This document shows, piece by piece, positions 46,464 through 58,086 of a DNA stretch of 64,000 bases. The stretch comes from Phytophthora hibernalis (taxonomy: Eukaryota > Oomycota > Peronosporomycetes > Peronosporales > Peronosporaceae). Below the pieces are notes generated by a model. That model was not told the DNA's origin. It saw only the letters and a program-made list of their open reading frames with translations, and did not search any database. The number at the start of each line of letters is the position of its first letter. The stretch's first letter is position 1. The position numbers and the translations under genes were made by a program. Location: NCBI GenBank assembly GCA_012656075.1, contig JAAKBF010000098.1, positions 186,001 to 250,000 of the forward strand, in the 5' to 3' direction.

Positions 46464-49400
46464 ATGAGCGGCGTGGAGAGTTTGCTGCTGGAGAGCGACG
46501 AGGAGGACCTGGGGAGCTGGATCTGTCCGCCATCACGCTGGAGGAGATCCTGCGTGAAGAAGAGCAGGCCACAAAAGGTGCACAGGCTCAGGACGGCTTG
46601 CAGGACGGAGATGAGCTCTTCTTCTCGCCTGCGACCTTCACACTGAGCATCGAGCCAGGCCCAGGCATGGACGTAGTCCCCAAGGCACCTGCAGCTACAG
46701 TCACATCCAAGACGGAGACGGAGACGCACTTCCGTTCGCCCCTGGAGATTGCAGAAGCTCGGGAGAAACAGCTGCTGAGCTGCGTGGGCGTGGAGCTCAT
46801 CTCCCCGCTGCAGGTGAAGCGCCGGCTGCGCGCCCACGCGCGGTCCAAAGCCCTCAAATCCCGACGAGAGGGACTTGTGGCCATGAAGAAGAACCAGAGG
46901 AAGAAGAAGATCGCAGAAGGGGCAGGCGCCACGGCGGTGGCTCCGGCCACGGAGAAGAAGTCCACGGGTGTCGTCAAGGTGGAGCCCATGGAGGCCATCA
47001 GTCGACAGCTGAGGAAGAACATTGAGTTCAAGGAGTACGGACCCGGGTCCCCACGGTGGTAGCCATCCACTCCAAGTTCATTGCCATTGGTACCTCTAAG
47101 GGTCTTGTGATCATCTTCGACCACTTCCAGAATATCCGACAGGTGCTGGGGAACACGAACGACGCAGACGGAGATGGACCTGTTACGGCTGTGGATGTGT
47201 CGCCTGGTAGCGACTATTTGGTGTGCGGCTACCAGAGCGGACGCATTGTGCTCTGGGATATGATCAAGGGCACGTCGCTTAAAGCTGTATCGGATGCACA
47301 CGAGAACCCGGTTGTGAGTCTGCGCTTCCTCAAGGACCAGAAGCCCGTGCTTGTCTCGGTGGATACCAATGGACTCGTGAACAAGCTAAACTTCTCCAAA
47401 ATGATGGGAATGGTGTACGTTGTGGACGTGGATCCGCTGTATGACGGCTCCGCGGGAAAATTCTGTCCATTTCAGTGCTGCCTCAGTCTGCGGGAAATGC
47501 CAAGATCTCATACCTCACGGACCAGTATTGTCTCGCTGCGCTGAGCACCGAAACCGTTACGTTTATCATTGCCATCGAACCTGAGGTTCGTGTGATCTAC
47601 CGGTGGGCGCGACCAGATGATATTGCGCCGGATGACCCGGTGCTCCCGTCGTTGGCCTTCGCGTGGATTTCATTTCCAGGAAGCTCACGTGCTCTAGCGC
47701 CAGTCCTAGCACGTGGCTGGGGTAACCGTGTTCAGTTCTTGGAAGTGGTTTTCCGGGAGGCAAGAACCACTCGCACGGACGTCATGGCTTCCCTACGTTT
47801 GACGAGCACGACCAAATCGAGTCTTCGAGTGCTGTTATGGCTGTACAGTGGCTTGGCGACCAAGTGGTGGTGTACCTGAACTCGCATGATGAAATTTGTG
47901 TGTACGATGTGATGTCTCGCCAGGAGTTGGAAATCGTGGATGTGTCATCCTTGGAGTTGGTGTTTGCCTCTTATCGTGGCAAGAACGCGCGTAGTTTCTC
48001 GAACAGTTTCCGTGGTTGTTACAATATTTTGTACCTCCTGGGTCTTAAGGAATTGCAGACAGCTCGCGTGCTGCCGTGGACCCAGCGTATCGACTTGCTG
48101 GTGGATGATGGTGAGTGGCTGGAGGCGCTTGCACTTGCGCTGGATCACTACGAGGGACTGAAGATTGCTGCGGCGGACCGTGCGGCCAGAGATCGATTCC
48201 CACCTGTGTTCTTCCGCGACAAGCAGAATGATCAGTGTCTTGTCGATATCTTGCATATGTGCCAGACTAACCAGCGTACTGGCGAGAAGGAGGATGTGTT
48301 TCGGCATGAAGAGAGTGCGGATGAGGTTCGTTGGGTCTGTGGCGAGGTGCCATACCCGACTGACATCGCCAAGAAACTAGAGGAGACACTCCAGAAAGCT
48401 CGCAGTGGCGAGGTGACGAAGAACTTCGTGCCTATTAGTGTGGCTGAGCGCGTAGCAGATCTGCTGATGGAGTACGTTCGTCTTGCCATCGCTAACGCAC
48501 CGGGCTCTACAGCTGCCGCAGGGGGTGAGCTGAGTTTGAACAAGATCGGCATGAAGCTCGACTTGGCTAAGAGCCACTACCAGATGCTTGCTGGTGTTTG
48601 CATCGAGTACTGTGCTCTCATCGGTCGAACAGACCTTCTCTTTGGAGAAATCTACACGCGATTCAAGGATGCCAACAAACTCAGCGTATTCGTGGAGTTG
48701 CTGGAACCGTATATTCTATCCGAGAAGCTGCGTAACTTGTCGCCTGTGGCCATGCAAGAGTTCGTCAAGCACTTTAGTGAACAGGGCAAGCTAGCTCAAG
48801 TCGAGCAGTGTTTGCTCCACCTGAATGTGGCAGAACTGGACCTGGATACCATCCTCAAGCTTTGTCACGATCACGAGCTGTACTCAGCTCTCATCTACAT
48901 TTACAATGAAGGATTGGATGACTACACGACACCTATCGATGTGCTGCTGGAAGCTTGCTCTGACGCACAGGCGTCAAAATCGAAGCCTTCCCCAGAGCCG
49001 GCCCATCGAGTTACTCGTGCACCTTCTGGCAGCAAAGTGAGCAGTTTGGCATCTGCGTTCGGAGGCACAACCCGCACAGCTAGCTCAAAGGTCTCGATTG
49101 CGAAGCCGACTGGGTTGACAGCTCGCGAAAAGGCTGAAGAGGAGGCGCTCAGTGGTCCTCGGCGCCGACGGTTGTATGGATACAAACTGCTGTTGTACAT
49201 TTCGTACGCGTTGAGCGGTCGCTCGTTCCCAAAACATGAACCGATCTCAGCCCAAAAACTAGGAAAGGTGCGCTCGCAGATCTGCTACCATCTGTTCGAA
49301 AAGGTGGTGGCGGGGTCATCAAACCCGCGATCATACCCGCGACTCGAGACGCTTATTGATCTTGACGCACGCGAACTGTTCAACATCATGGGACGTATGT

Positions 49401-51817
49401 TTGACACGCCCAGCGTTGAGTTTGAAGGTGAGAAGAAGGACGGTTCGGGGCGCCCAACGAGCCGGTACGACTCGGCACGCAATGCTGAAATGACGAAGTG
49501 CCCTAGCCGTCTGTCGATTGTGCTTTCGCTTGCTGAGGTAATCTTCAGCCCAAAGAGCCCCTTCAGCTCTGTGGAGCACGCACACTTCTTTATGTTTGAG
49601 GCTCGCCTTCTCAGTGGTGGCTCCATCGAGCCGCAGGAATACGCTGATGCACGTGCTGAGGCCATTGGTGACGCCGGTTCCGCTAACAGTGGCGAATCTA
49701 TGATGGATTCGCTGATGAACTTCCTGGCGCTTGGCCCTGCGTCGCTTCTCTCTAAGGGCTCATCTGCGGTCACACCCGCTACCTCGCAGGAGGAGGGCTT
49801 CGACAAGGCAGGTCGTGAAGCTATGCTTGTGCGACTACTGACAAAGCTGAGCAAAGCCACGTACAACCACGAGGCTTTGTTGGCGAGTGTCATCCGAGAG
49901 AAGATGAACCGCGCAGCTGTGTTGCTATACAAGGATAATGGAGACTTCACTCAGGCTATTGCCTCATATCTGGCTGATGAAGACCACGAGTACCAGATGA
50001 ATGCTTTCAGCTACATCCGCGTGGAGACTGACAAGGCAGTGGATGGTGAAGAAATGGAGGCGCGTGACAGTAATGGAGCCGATCCTACCCGTCGCCGCCG
50101 GAAGGTCATTGAGGAGGCTGTGCTTGCCCATGCTCCGGCTTTGATTAGGACGGACGGATACGCGTTCGTGACGTTGATTCTGGGTCAGTTCCCGAACTTG
50201 AACAACAAGGTCATCCAAAAGTTCCTGTCCATGGGCAAGGAGGGTGCAGAGCTCGAGTTCCTTTACCTCAAGCAGGTGCTTATGGCCTCATCGACCACGA
50301 GCGGCGGCAGTCCAAGCGACGAGGCTGATGTCGTGAAAGACCTGCTGGAGCGCTCGAAGCTGCGTATCGCTGACGACCCCGCTGTCCAGGAGCGTTTCGT
50401 TCGCCTTCTGTGCGAGTTTGAACCCGCAGGTGTGTTCCCGTACCTTGAATCGCACGATAGCTACAAGGTGGATGCGTGCCTGCGGCTCTGCAAGGAGTTC
50501 GCTATCACAGATGCTGAAGCGTATTTGCTCGAACGCACGGGCGATGTCACTGGTGCACTTACGCTCATTCTGCAAAGTCTGGAGCAAAAGCTCAAGATTC
50601 TCAAGCCGGCCCTACGTGGATACAATGCCTCCGCTGTGTCTTCGTCGTCGACAGGAGCTTCGGACTTGCTAGCAAGTGCTGCTGGTGGAACTAATGGCGC
50701 TGGTGGCGCTAGTGGATTAACTTCAACGTCAAGACACCAATCGTCTGACCGCATCATTGACAGTGTTCAGGAGGGCAAGGACGCAATGAAGACGCTGGAA
50801 GTAGCCTTGACTATGTGTCAGCGTAACTCGCTGCGTAACCGTGATGAGCAAGCAGAAAAACTTTGGTTCACGCTGCTGGACAAATTGCTGCGTATCCAGA
50901 ACTCTGTGAAGCGTAGCCTCAGCTCTAAGACCTCGTCTCGCAACGTTCCCGTCACTCGGACTCACAGCAGCGGCAGTAACAGCGGGCATGGTGCTATGAC
51001 TGCCTTCCAGGTGGCATTGAACGAAATGATTCGTTTCATTCTTGAGCGCATGGCTTCCTCGGTGTCGCTGAAGTCGATCCTTTTCAAGATCACAAATGAG
51101 CATGGTCGCGGTGCCTTTGGCGACTTCCGGCCCACTATATTCGGTATGCTGGACACGTACAACTATGAGCAGAACATTTACCAGACTGCGAACGCGCTCA
51201 TCAGTGTGGATCTATTCGACCAGATTACGACGCTGAAGCGAGCCAAGTCTCGCTGCTACGCCCCACCGTCAAATGTGTGCGGCTACTGCCATGTCACTTT
51301 GTCCAAACCTCCTTTTGGTATGGGTCAATCTGGTGCTCCTGGTACGGAGAAGTGGCATTTGCACACGTCCATGGTGCTCGTTACGTCGGGTCAAACCTTC
51401 CACGAGTCATGTGGTAAGGCTTGGCAGCAGGGTGTGGATACTAAGACTCCGGCAGCGCGTGGAGCTTCTCAGAGTAAGCTCTCGCGACACCAAAGCTCAA
51501 TCAGTATGACCAGCGACGGACAGGCCGGAGAAGATGAAGCTGGCAGCCGTCTCCAGCGTAAGCAGCCGAGTACAAGACGGTACTTGACACGACTAAAGAC
51601 GCAGCGCCGTGCATCCCGACGACAGGTGTCGCCTCACGTGGTGCTCGAGAGTCTCATCCGCGAGGACAACGGGCGCAACAAGTACCTCAAGAGCTCACGC
51701 GCAGTTTTCTCGCTGCGCCCAGACCCTGAGGTAGCTGCCAGCAAGGTCAAGAAGCGCCTGGGAACGCGCAAGCCTGGTTCGCTCCCTGTGGTGCCCATCC
51801 AGAAGGGCAGCATCTAA
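46464..51817 (+). CDS. VPS8: VPS8 homologue (CORVET tethering subunit)
   Basis: The product starts MSGVESLLLESDEEDLG. An N-terminal beta-propeller includes VVAIHSKFIAIGTSKGLVII and GSDYLVCGYQSGRIVLWD. The VPS8 centre follows: LPWTQRIDLLVDDGEWLEAL, ALIYIYNEGLDDYTTPIDVL and YKLLLYISYALSGRSFP. Alpha-solenoid repeats follow, and a degenerate RING-type zinc module (CGYCHVTLSKPPFG ... FHESCGKAW) near the C-terminus. VPS8 is the Rab5-binding subunit of the CORVET complex on early endosomes. Four frame changes in the first 1.4 kb (46511, 47049, 47457 and 47747) are each explained by one base missing from a G, C or A run; from 47837 to the stop the frame is open for 1326 codons. No intron is needed. 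Confidence 0.88.
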
Positions 51818-52029
51818 GACGGCGGATTGTTGAAATGAGGGAGCTGACGAAAATGTGTCCAAGCATCGTTGTGCATGTTTTAGGGAGGTAAGAACGAATG
51901 AAATGGATCCGCGGACTGCGGGTCAAGTGTGTTTAGACGTTGTGCGTTAGCTAGGTGTTGTGGGGGCCGCAGCTTGGATCTATTTTGTTTGGTGTGCTTA
52001 CAGCTTGAGATCGGTCGCGCTGGAGAGAA

Positions 52030-53841
52030 ATGAGCGACGGCAAACCTGCAGTCAAAACGGGAGGAAGCGTGGTCTACAGCGTTGGTTCCTGGCGACTCGG
52101 CGACGATGGATCCATCCACCGGCGCGGTCGGTTTAAGTACTCAAGTGGTGATATCTATGACGGCGAGTGGGTGGATGGCAAGCGGCACGGCCAAGGTGTG
52201 CTAACCTTTAGTGCTGGTGGCAGCTACTCAGGTGAGTTCGCAAACAACCTGTTCGAAGGCTTTGGGGTGCTCCGTGTGCCCAAGACGCAGCACCCGTTGA
52301 CCAAGCAATGGCTGCGAGGAGAGAAATACGACGGCGAATTCTTGCGTGGACTTAAGCATGGTCACGGCACATGGCACACCCGTTGGGGAGACCAGTACGA
52401 TGGCGAGCTGAAGCGGGGGCTTTATGACGGCCGAGGTGTGTGCGTCTATGGAGCGTCAGGGGATGTGTACGACGGGGAGTTTGTTCGAGGTTTGCGCCAT
52501 GGTCGTGGTGAGCTGCGATTTCCCAATGGTTCAACACACAATGGTGGCTTCCGTCTCGACCACTTTCACGGCTTTGGTCGGGTGTCGTACGGACCTGGAG
52601 GTATTCACGGCTCCTACGTTGGAGAATTTGTTGATGGCAAGCGGCACGGGCAAGGAGTACGCATATACGGCAACGACGAAGCCAATAAAATGAACAGGAG
52701 ACGGTATGAAGGTGCGTGGGAAGACGATGAACCTCATGGCACTGGTGTGCTTGAGCGTGATGGCTGCACTGCTGTGGGGATATTTGAACGTGGTCTTCAG
52801 AAGGGTCCAGGAGCGATGAAATTCTCAAATGGTGATACGTATGACGGGAACTTCGAGAAGGGAGATTTTCATGGAGAAGGACGTATTGTCTACCGCGATG
52901 GTGGTGTGTTCGAAGGCACATTCGTACGCTCCAAACGCCATGGCAAAGGCACCAAAGTATTTTCCAATGGAGATCGATACGTAGGCGACTGGGATGACGA
53001 CCTGATGCATGGTCGAGGAGTGCACACGAGCTCAATCTCCAAACCTCGCGATGTAAAGCGTAAGAAAGGTGAAGGAAGCAGCAAGTTAGTTTATGATGGA
53101 GACTATTGCAACGGACACCAGACTGGAGAGGCAACCATCGTCTACGTGTTCATACCGGATACACCTGACACCGAAGAACGACCTGAAACGGAGCTTGCGT
53201 CGAAGCCGCAAAATGATTCATCAAACCGATCTAAGGAGAAGCGACTGAACTGGGAGTGGAACGGAGAGTTTGAGTTTCCTGAGGGTTCTGGTTGCTGGCA
53301 TCGTGGAAGAGGAAATACGACGTATCAAGGTGGTGTCCTGCGTGGGCGCTTTCATGGACAGGGTGCACTGCGCTCGCCTGACGGGAAATTGTGGCGTGGT
53401 GAGTGGGCTCACGGACAGCTTCATGGTCACGGCGAACGCGTATACCTTCCTTCAGAGTTTGACACTCTTACAACAAAGGACATGCTGGAAAAAGACTTCA
53501 CGCTGGCGGCTGGAGGAGATATTCGGATGGGGCTTTATGGAGTGGTGCATTATGTTGGCGAGTTCGTGAAGAATGTGCGCCACGGTGAAGGTGAACTGCT
53601 GTATACGAACGGATATCGACTTCGTGGTCGCTTTGCTAACGGCTTCGTTGAGGGTGTAGCGTGCTGTGGCGTTGGTAGACTTGGAAAAAATGTTGGATGG
53701 AGATACGGTGAGTTTGTTCGCGGTGAGCGCAAACGATGGCTCAGCGAGGAAGAGGGGGCAGTGATTCTGAAGCAAAAGCAAGACGAGGAAGCTGCTGAAA
53801 CACGCAAACAAAATATGTTACGAACGCTGATGCCGAGGTGA
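52030..53841 (+). CDS. MORN-repeat protein
   Basis: A single open frame of 603 residues. It contains about 14 MORN repeats of the form YDGEWVDGKRHGQGVLTF, from residue 35 to 360 and again from about 405 to 570; the two groups are separated by a charged insert (TEERPETELASKPQNDSSNR). The C-terminus is a short coiled coil (EEEGAVILKQKQDEEAAETR). MORN repeats bind membranes or act as scaffolds in cilia, cytokinesis and PIP kinases. No kinase or other catalytic domain is fused here, so only a scaffold role can be suggested. It follows VPS8 in the same direction with a 212-bp gap. Confidence 0.9.
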   Translation: MSDGKPAVKTGGSVVYSVGSWRLGDDGSIHRRGRFKYSSGDIYDGEWVDGKRHGQGVLTFSAGGSYSGEFANNLFEGFGVLRVPKTQHPLTKQWLRGEKYDGEFLRGLKHGHGTWHTRWGDQYDGELKRGLYDGRGVCVYGASGDVYDGEFVRGLRHGRGELRFPNGSTHNGGFRLDHFHGFGRVSYGPGGIHGSYVGEFVDGKRHGQGVRIYGNDEANKMNRRRYEGAWEDDEPHGTGVLERDGCTAVGIFERGLQKGPGAMKFSNGDTYDGNFEKGDFHGEGRIVYRDGGVFEGTFVRSKRHGKGTKVFSNGDRYVGDWDDDLMHGRGVHTSSISKPRDVKRKKGEGSSKLVYDGDYCNGHQTGEATIVYVFIPDTPDTEERPETELASKPQNDSSNRSKEKRLNWEWNGEFEFPEGSGCWHRGRGNTTYQGGVLRGRFHGQGALRSPDGKLWRGEWAHGQLHGHGERVYLPSEFDTLTTKDMLEKDFTLAAGGDIRMGLYGVVHYVGEFVKNVRHGEGELLYTNGYRLRGRFANGFVEGVACCGVGRLGKNVGWRYGEFVRGERKRWLSEEEGAVILKQKQDEEAAETRKQNMLRTLMPR

Positions 53842-53892
53842 ACGTGACAGCTAAAACATCAGCGCGAACAGTTCTATTCTATCATTGACAAC

Positions 53893-55301
53893 CTAGAGTT
53901 CTTCGTGGCGTTCAGCTTTACTGCCCGCCTCTATCTTTGCGTTTTGCTCTTTGAGGAATTGTTTCATCTGAGCGATTTCGTCCAACAAAGCGTCCTCCTC
54001 CGTAACCTCGCAAGCAGCAGGCGTCTGGAAGCGAATCTCGTATTCGCACATTTCGCGCTCTTCAACGGAGACGATGCGGTTGGAAACACCACACGACAAC
54101 TCGACGCGTGTCTGACGCTCCTTCTCATTAGCACAAATCTCACCGTGGTTGTAGTCCTGGACACGGGCGAAAGTACCGGTAGTCGAATCTTCTTCACTAG
54201 CCAACCACTGATCCCAGATACCCAGACCAATAGGGCGTGGGACCTCGTCCTCTTCTTCCTTATCCGCTGCGGTAACCCCGACCTTGGTTTGGCGTTCTGC
54301 CGTGGTCCACTTCGGATATCCTGGCTCAGTTTGGGATACATTCTGGAACGGACAGAACACCATGACGTATTTCCGCGGGATCACGTTGGGAGTTCCACCT
54401 TTGAGCTGCTTCTCGTCCACCGTGTGCGGAAGCACTGGCCCACAAGCTCGACAAAGGCTGGTTTCCAGCTCGCGTCCGAAAAGGTGCTCCGATCCACAAC
54501 GCGACTCTGAACGTACGTGACATACTGCACTGTGCGCAGCACACTGTACGACTGCTCCAATTGTCCTCGCAGCTCCGGGTGGTGCTGCGCTCGCTGCTGT
54601 AGATCCTCAAAGGCTCGTTGTCCTGTCTGGTACGCTTCTGCCAGTCGGTCAAAGTCGGCGTTCAACTGCTTCACCTTGACCACTGCATGCACCAAATAAC
54701 CTTTACGAACGTTCAAGCCTCTCTGCACGTCACTCAGTCTCTCCTTCAGTGTCTTCAATCTCTCTTGCCACTGCATCTCACACGTGTCAACACACACACC
54801 TTCCTTCTCGTCACTACCGTCACAGCAGTCACACAATCCGTCACCCACAAACGCCAACGACACCAAGTTATCGTCTGCTTTGCAGTTAAACTTCCGGTCA
54901 ATTGGCGTCTTCCTGGAGCTCAGCAGTACGCGGGAACAGGCCGAAGTGTTGGGTTCGTCACTTCCGTCCTCACAGTCGCAATAATCGTCGTCCACGCGCT
55001 CAACCGGCACGGAATCGACGCAGAATCCACCCTGCATCTCATTATCTGCTGCATTTGCATTGCTGAGCCCCAGAATTGCGTCGTCGTCCATGAAATCCCA
55101 ATCGTCTTCATCTTCATCTTCGTCCTCGTCTTCGTCGAAAGCTTCGCCAATACCGAAGCGTTTGAAGTCGGAGTTGGCAGGAACCGCCGCGACACTCGGT
55201 ACTTGGATGGCCAACATTAACATGCACGCGATGGCTACAATTACGGCCAGGAGGAACGCCAACAGCGAGCGACGCGGCGCCATTATTCGGGCGATTGACA
55301 C
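53893..55301 (-). CDS. Glucosidase II beta subunit (PRKCSH/GTB1-like)
   Basis: The ATG at 55301 or 55283 gives a signal sequence (LLAFLLAVIVAIACMLML). An Asp/Glu-rich stretch is followed by two LDL-receptor class A-like repeats (CDCEDGSDEPN and CDCCDGSDEKEG), a coiled coil, and a C-terminal MRH domain (VMVFCPFQNVSQTEPGYPKW ... CEYEIRFQTPAACE). The C-terminus is HEEL, a close variant of the HDEL ER-retrieval signal. With the catalytic alpha subunit it trims glucose from N-glycans in the ER during calnexin-cycle folding control. One base missing near 54437 separates the N-terminal and MRH frames; the joint falls in a conserved region, so an error is likely. Confidence 0.92.
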
Positions 55302-55394
55302 AATGACGCGGGCAGCTACAAAGACATTTGATTGGTGGAAATTTAGATTTAGATACTTTCGACACCAATGATGTCAACCGGACAGTTCACTTAA

Positions 55395-55905
55395 CCCCAG
55401 TGAGCCCGGCCATAGGATAAATTAAAGGATGAAAAGTTTGTTGCATTCTCTTCGCAACAGTTTAGATAAATACGAGATTTTATGGCCATGGCCACAAAGG
55501 CTTGCCTTAGTTCTTACCGGAGTGGCACCAATTAGGTGTCCTTCAACGGCCATGAGGACACAATGTCGATCTCAAAATTGTCGCATATAACATATTATCT
55601 GACCATGTTTATCCTACCGGATAGGATATAAAAACATGTGTTTGATTTGAATTGAGTATGGGGTCGGCGACGACGGAAATTATTAGATGCTGGTAGAAGA
55701 AACAGATATGTCATAAAATACAACTGACCACTTCAAGAACAGATATGTCATAAAATACAACTGACCACTTCTGGCTCTCACAAACCTCTCCATACAAACC
55801 CCAAGTTATTTTTTATCCTACCGCTCGTTTGGTAGGATAAAGCGCGTTGTGTACGCCACTTCAAAAACCATTTTATCCTATTTCGTAGGATAAATTTCAC
55901 TGGGG
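55395..55905. mobile_element. piggyBac-like MITE, 511 bp, with TTAA target duplication
   Basis: The left end is CCCCAGTGA (55395-55403), preceded by TTAA (55391-55394); the right end is TCACTGGGG (55897-55905), followed by TTAA (55906-55909). The ends are exact inverted repeats. TTAA duplication with C-run ends is the piggyBac pattern. No transposase frame lies inside, so it is non-autonomous. The interior has three hairpins built on TTATCCTA/TAGGATAA and a 34-bp direct repeat. Confidence 0.7.
55701..55771. repeat. 34-bp direct repeat within the MITE
   Basis: 55701-55734 is repeated exactly at 55738-55771 (37-bp period). Confidence 0.9.
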
Positions 55906-55931
55906 TTAACGGTTAAGGTGACTTTTACCAC

Positions 55932-56348
55932 TTAAGCAGTGCTGGCGGTAGATATTTTGGAGACTTGGTGGAGCACAGGGACAGGAATGACGCGTGTCAT
56001 TGGACGGAGAGCGGAGATTGGCGTGGGTCTCTCTTCTCCGTCGCTCAATTCGATCAGTTCGTCTTCAGTACTGGATTCAGAGGCTTCTTGGCGTCTTTTG
56101 CCGTTCTGGTCCAGCAGGTTCCGTCCTCCAGCCTCCCACTTGTCTTCTCCGTTCGGTACGGCCGCCCAGAGGTGCTTTTGTTCTGCATTTTCCAGCAACT
56201 TCTGCTCTCCATGGGGAAGATCGATGCGAGACACGCCTAGTAGATACCGACTCATGTCAGCGAAGCGTGTGGTTCCCATTCGCAGCAGCTTCACCACCAT
56301 TCGACCCACAAACAGCATCAACGTGAAGAGCTTGACCAGCATACTCAT
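55932..56348 (-). CDS. Hypothetical small membrane-anchored protein
   Basis: ATG at 56348 opens a 138-residue frame. The N-terminus has a hydrophobic anchor (MLVKLFTLMLFVGRMVV), followed by a polar, acidic tail (ESSTEDELIELSDGEE). No family is recognised. The opposite strand is also open here but reads as Ser-rich shadow, so I prefer the minus strand. Its stop is only 23 bp from the MITE target duplication, so the element may lie in its 3' UTR. Confidence 0.5.
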   Translation of the reverse strand: MSMLVKLFTLMLFVGRMVVKLLRMGTTRFADMSRYLLGVSRIDLPHGEQKLLENAEQKHLWAAVPNGEDKWEAGGRNLLDQNGKRRQEASESSTEDELIELSDGEERPTPISALRPMTRVIPVPVLHQVSKISTASTA

Positions 56349-56499
56349 GACGATCAAATTGGTGGACTGGGAGACTTTGGGACCAGGTATCCTACAACTT
56401 CAACGTGTACCACTCGATTGGTACCAATTGACCAGATTGACGTCCGTTTTCTGTCGAAAGGGCACGGTCTCAGCACTGCATCAGTTGCTGTTCACGAAC

Positions 56500-57908
56500 A
56501 TGGCACGAAGCGGATACAGCAAGACTGGGCATGGCGTTAGATACTCTTCTAGCAGCAGTGAAAGCAGCTTCAGTAGCGAAAGTGGAGTCGAAAGTTGCGG
56601 TGACAGTGATGCTTCAAGCGATGGTCTGGAGCTCGGACTGAGTGGGAAGGAGGCAGAGCAGAAGTTCAAGCGGTTGCGCCGCATCTTCCTCAATCGACCG
56701 ACCAAAGCAAAGAAGAAAGAGGTCAAACAACAGCTACGACGGAATTCCAACAGTAGAAGGTCTGAGCTGGAGCGAAGGCCGTCCAAGACTTCAGTGACAG
56801 AATGTCGAAGGACAAGCGTCTCAAGTAACAGTAGTAGCACAAGCGATGGCAGAATGTTGGAAAGACCAAGCAAACCAGTGAACTCGGTGCGACCACTTCA
56901 AGCGGCAATTGACCAGCATATGCATTCGTTGTGGGAGCAGCTGAAGCGACATTCTGCGCAGCGCGACTCCAGTACGTCACGTGCCTCCATGCTGACAAAA
57001 CTATGCCACTTTCTAACATCAGCGCTTGTTAGCTGCCAACCAGGTTCAAAATATGCTGGAGCAGGCCGTGGATGAACTTCAATTTCTGAAGAAACAAGAA
57101 GAGCGTGCATTGGAGAGCCAAGTGAGGCTTATCCGAGAGGTGAGCGCATTTACACCTAAGTAACCAAGGAAGATATTTCTGATCTAATGTTGGTTTTCAT
57201 ACAGAGCTACGCTTTGCGCCTGGAGGTTTTCCAGCAGCAGTACCTGAGCAAAGTTGCAGAAATTGAAGATGAAATGTACGCTTCCATCCAAAAACGGCAA
57301 CAAGAATGCGATGCGACTGTCCTAGCTGCAGCCAAAAAGCTCCAAGATCAGACCCAGCACACGTTACTGAAAGATTTGTCTATGGTGAGTAACGAGCTGA
57401 TGGAGGAACAGCTCGAGTCAAGCTCAACCGTCAGTAGTTCAGGGAGTCATTCAAAAGTGCATCGACACCGAAGTGTTCGATCGGTTAGTCACAGCTCCAA
57501 TCCTTCCCGCGGGGTTTCAATCACGAAGCAATCTTCCCCGTCTCGATGCAGCGAGCGAAACTACAAGCACTTGAACAGAAGCTTGCAGCCTTTTCACCCG
57601 AGTCGCTAACTCGTGTCAAGAGCGAATTAGCCACGCCAACTCGTCGCAGCAATGCTGAACGGACCTCAGTGAGGTCCAAACTACGCGAAAACGAAAGCTT
57701 GCCACTCGCCTCGAGCACAAACGCATTTGCTCGAGATGCTGACGAGTGGCAAGCCTCGCCGCTGTCACCTCTTCGAAAGGGACCATCATACTGGAAAAAC
57801 GGTATTTCACTTGAAGCTCGCGGTGGACGAGAAGTAACGTTAAGCAAAATTGACGATGAGCGAGCAGCTTCTACCACGGAAAAAGACGAGCGCCAGTATC
57901 TCTCTTAA
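56500..57908 (+). CDS. Coiled-coil protein of unknown function
   Basis: Exons 56500-56971, 57033-57139 and 57205-57908, in phase. The N-terminal 130 residues are Ser-rich with a basic patch (RLRRIFLNRPTKAKKKEVKQ). The middle (AAIDQHMHSLWEQLKRHSAQ to about 57400) is a long helical coiled coil (NMLEQAVDELQFLKKQEERA). A Ser/Arg region and a short second coil (RAKLQALEQKLAAFSPESL) follow. A C missing at 57536-57539 separates the last two parts. A centrosomal or cytoskeletal scaffold is possible but not shown. Confidence 0.65.
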
Positions 57909-58086
57909 GCCGGCGATTCCTTCTACCCGAAGAGGAGGAAGAGCTACGCCATCTTCGAACGAGCATAGGTCTCGCGAAAGACTGGATGGCAACAAACAAT
58001 CACGTGTAGCAAGCAGAGGGGAATAGTAATCCAAATAAAGGAGACGCGAGTACGGCAAGGTCAAACGCGAGCGCTAAATATTCTAA

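Noticed and set aside
3216..55301. A functional N-glycan/lysosome gene cluster (mannosidases, NAGLU, glucosidase II beta, VPS8)
   Set aside because: The genes are spread over 50 kb, on both strands, with many unrelated genes between; no evidence of a coordinated cluster.
55939..56499. Open plus-strand frame leading into the coiled-coil gene
   Set aside because: The minus strand here encodes a better protein (membrane anchor plus acidic tail), and the plus frame reads as Ser/Arg-rich shadow; the coiled-coil start at 56500 is preferred.
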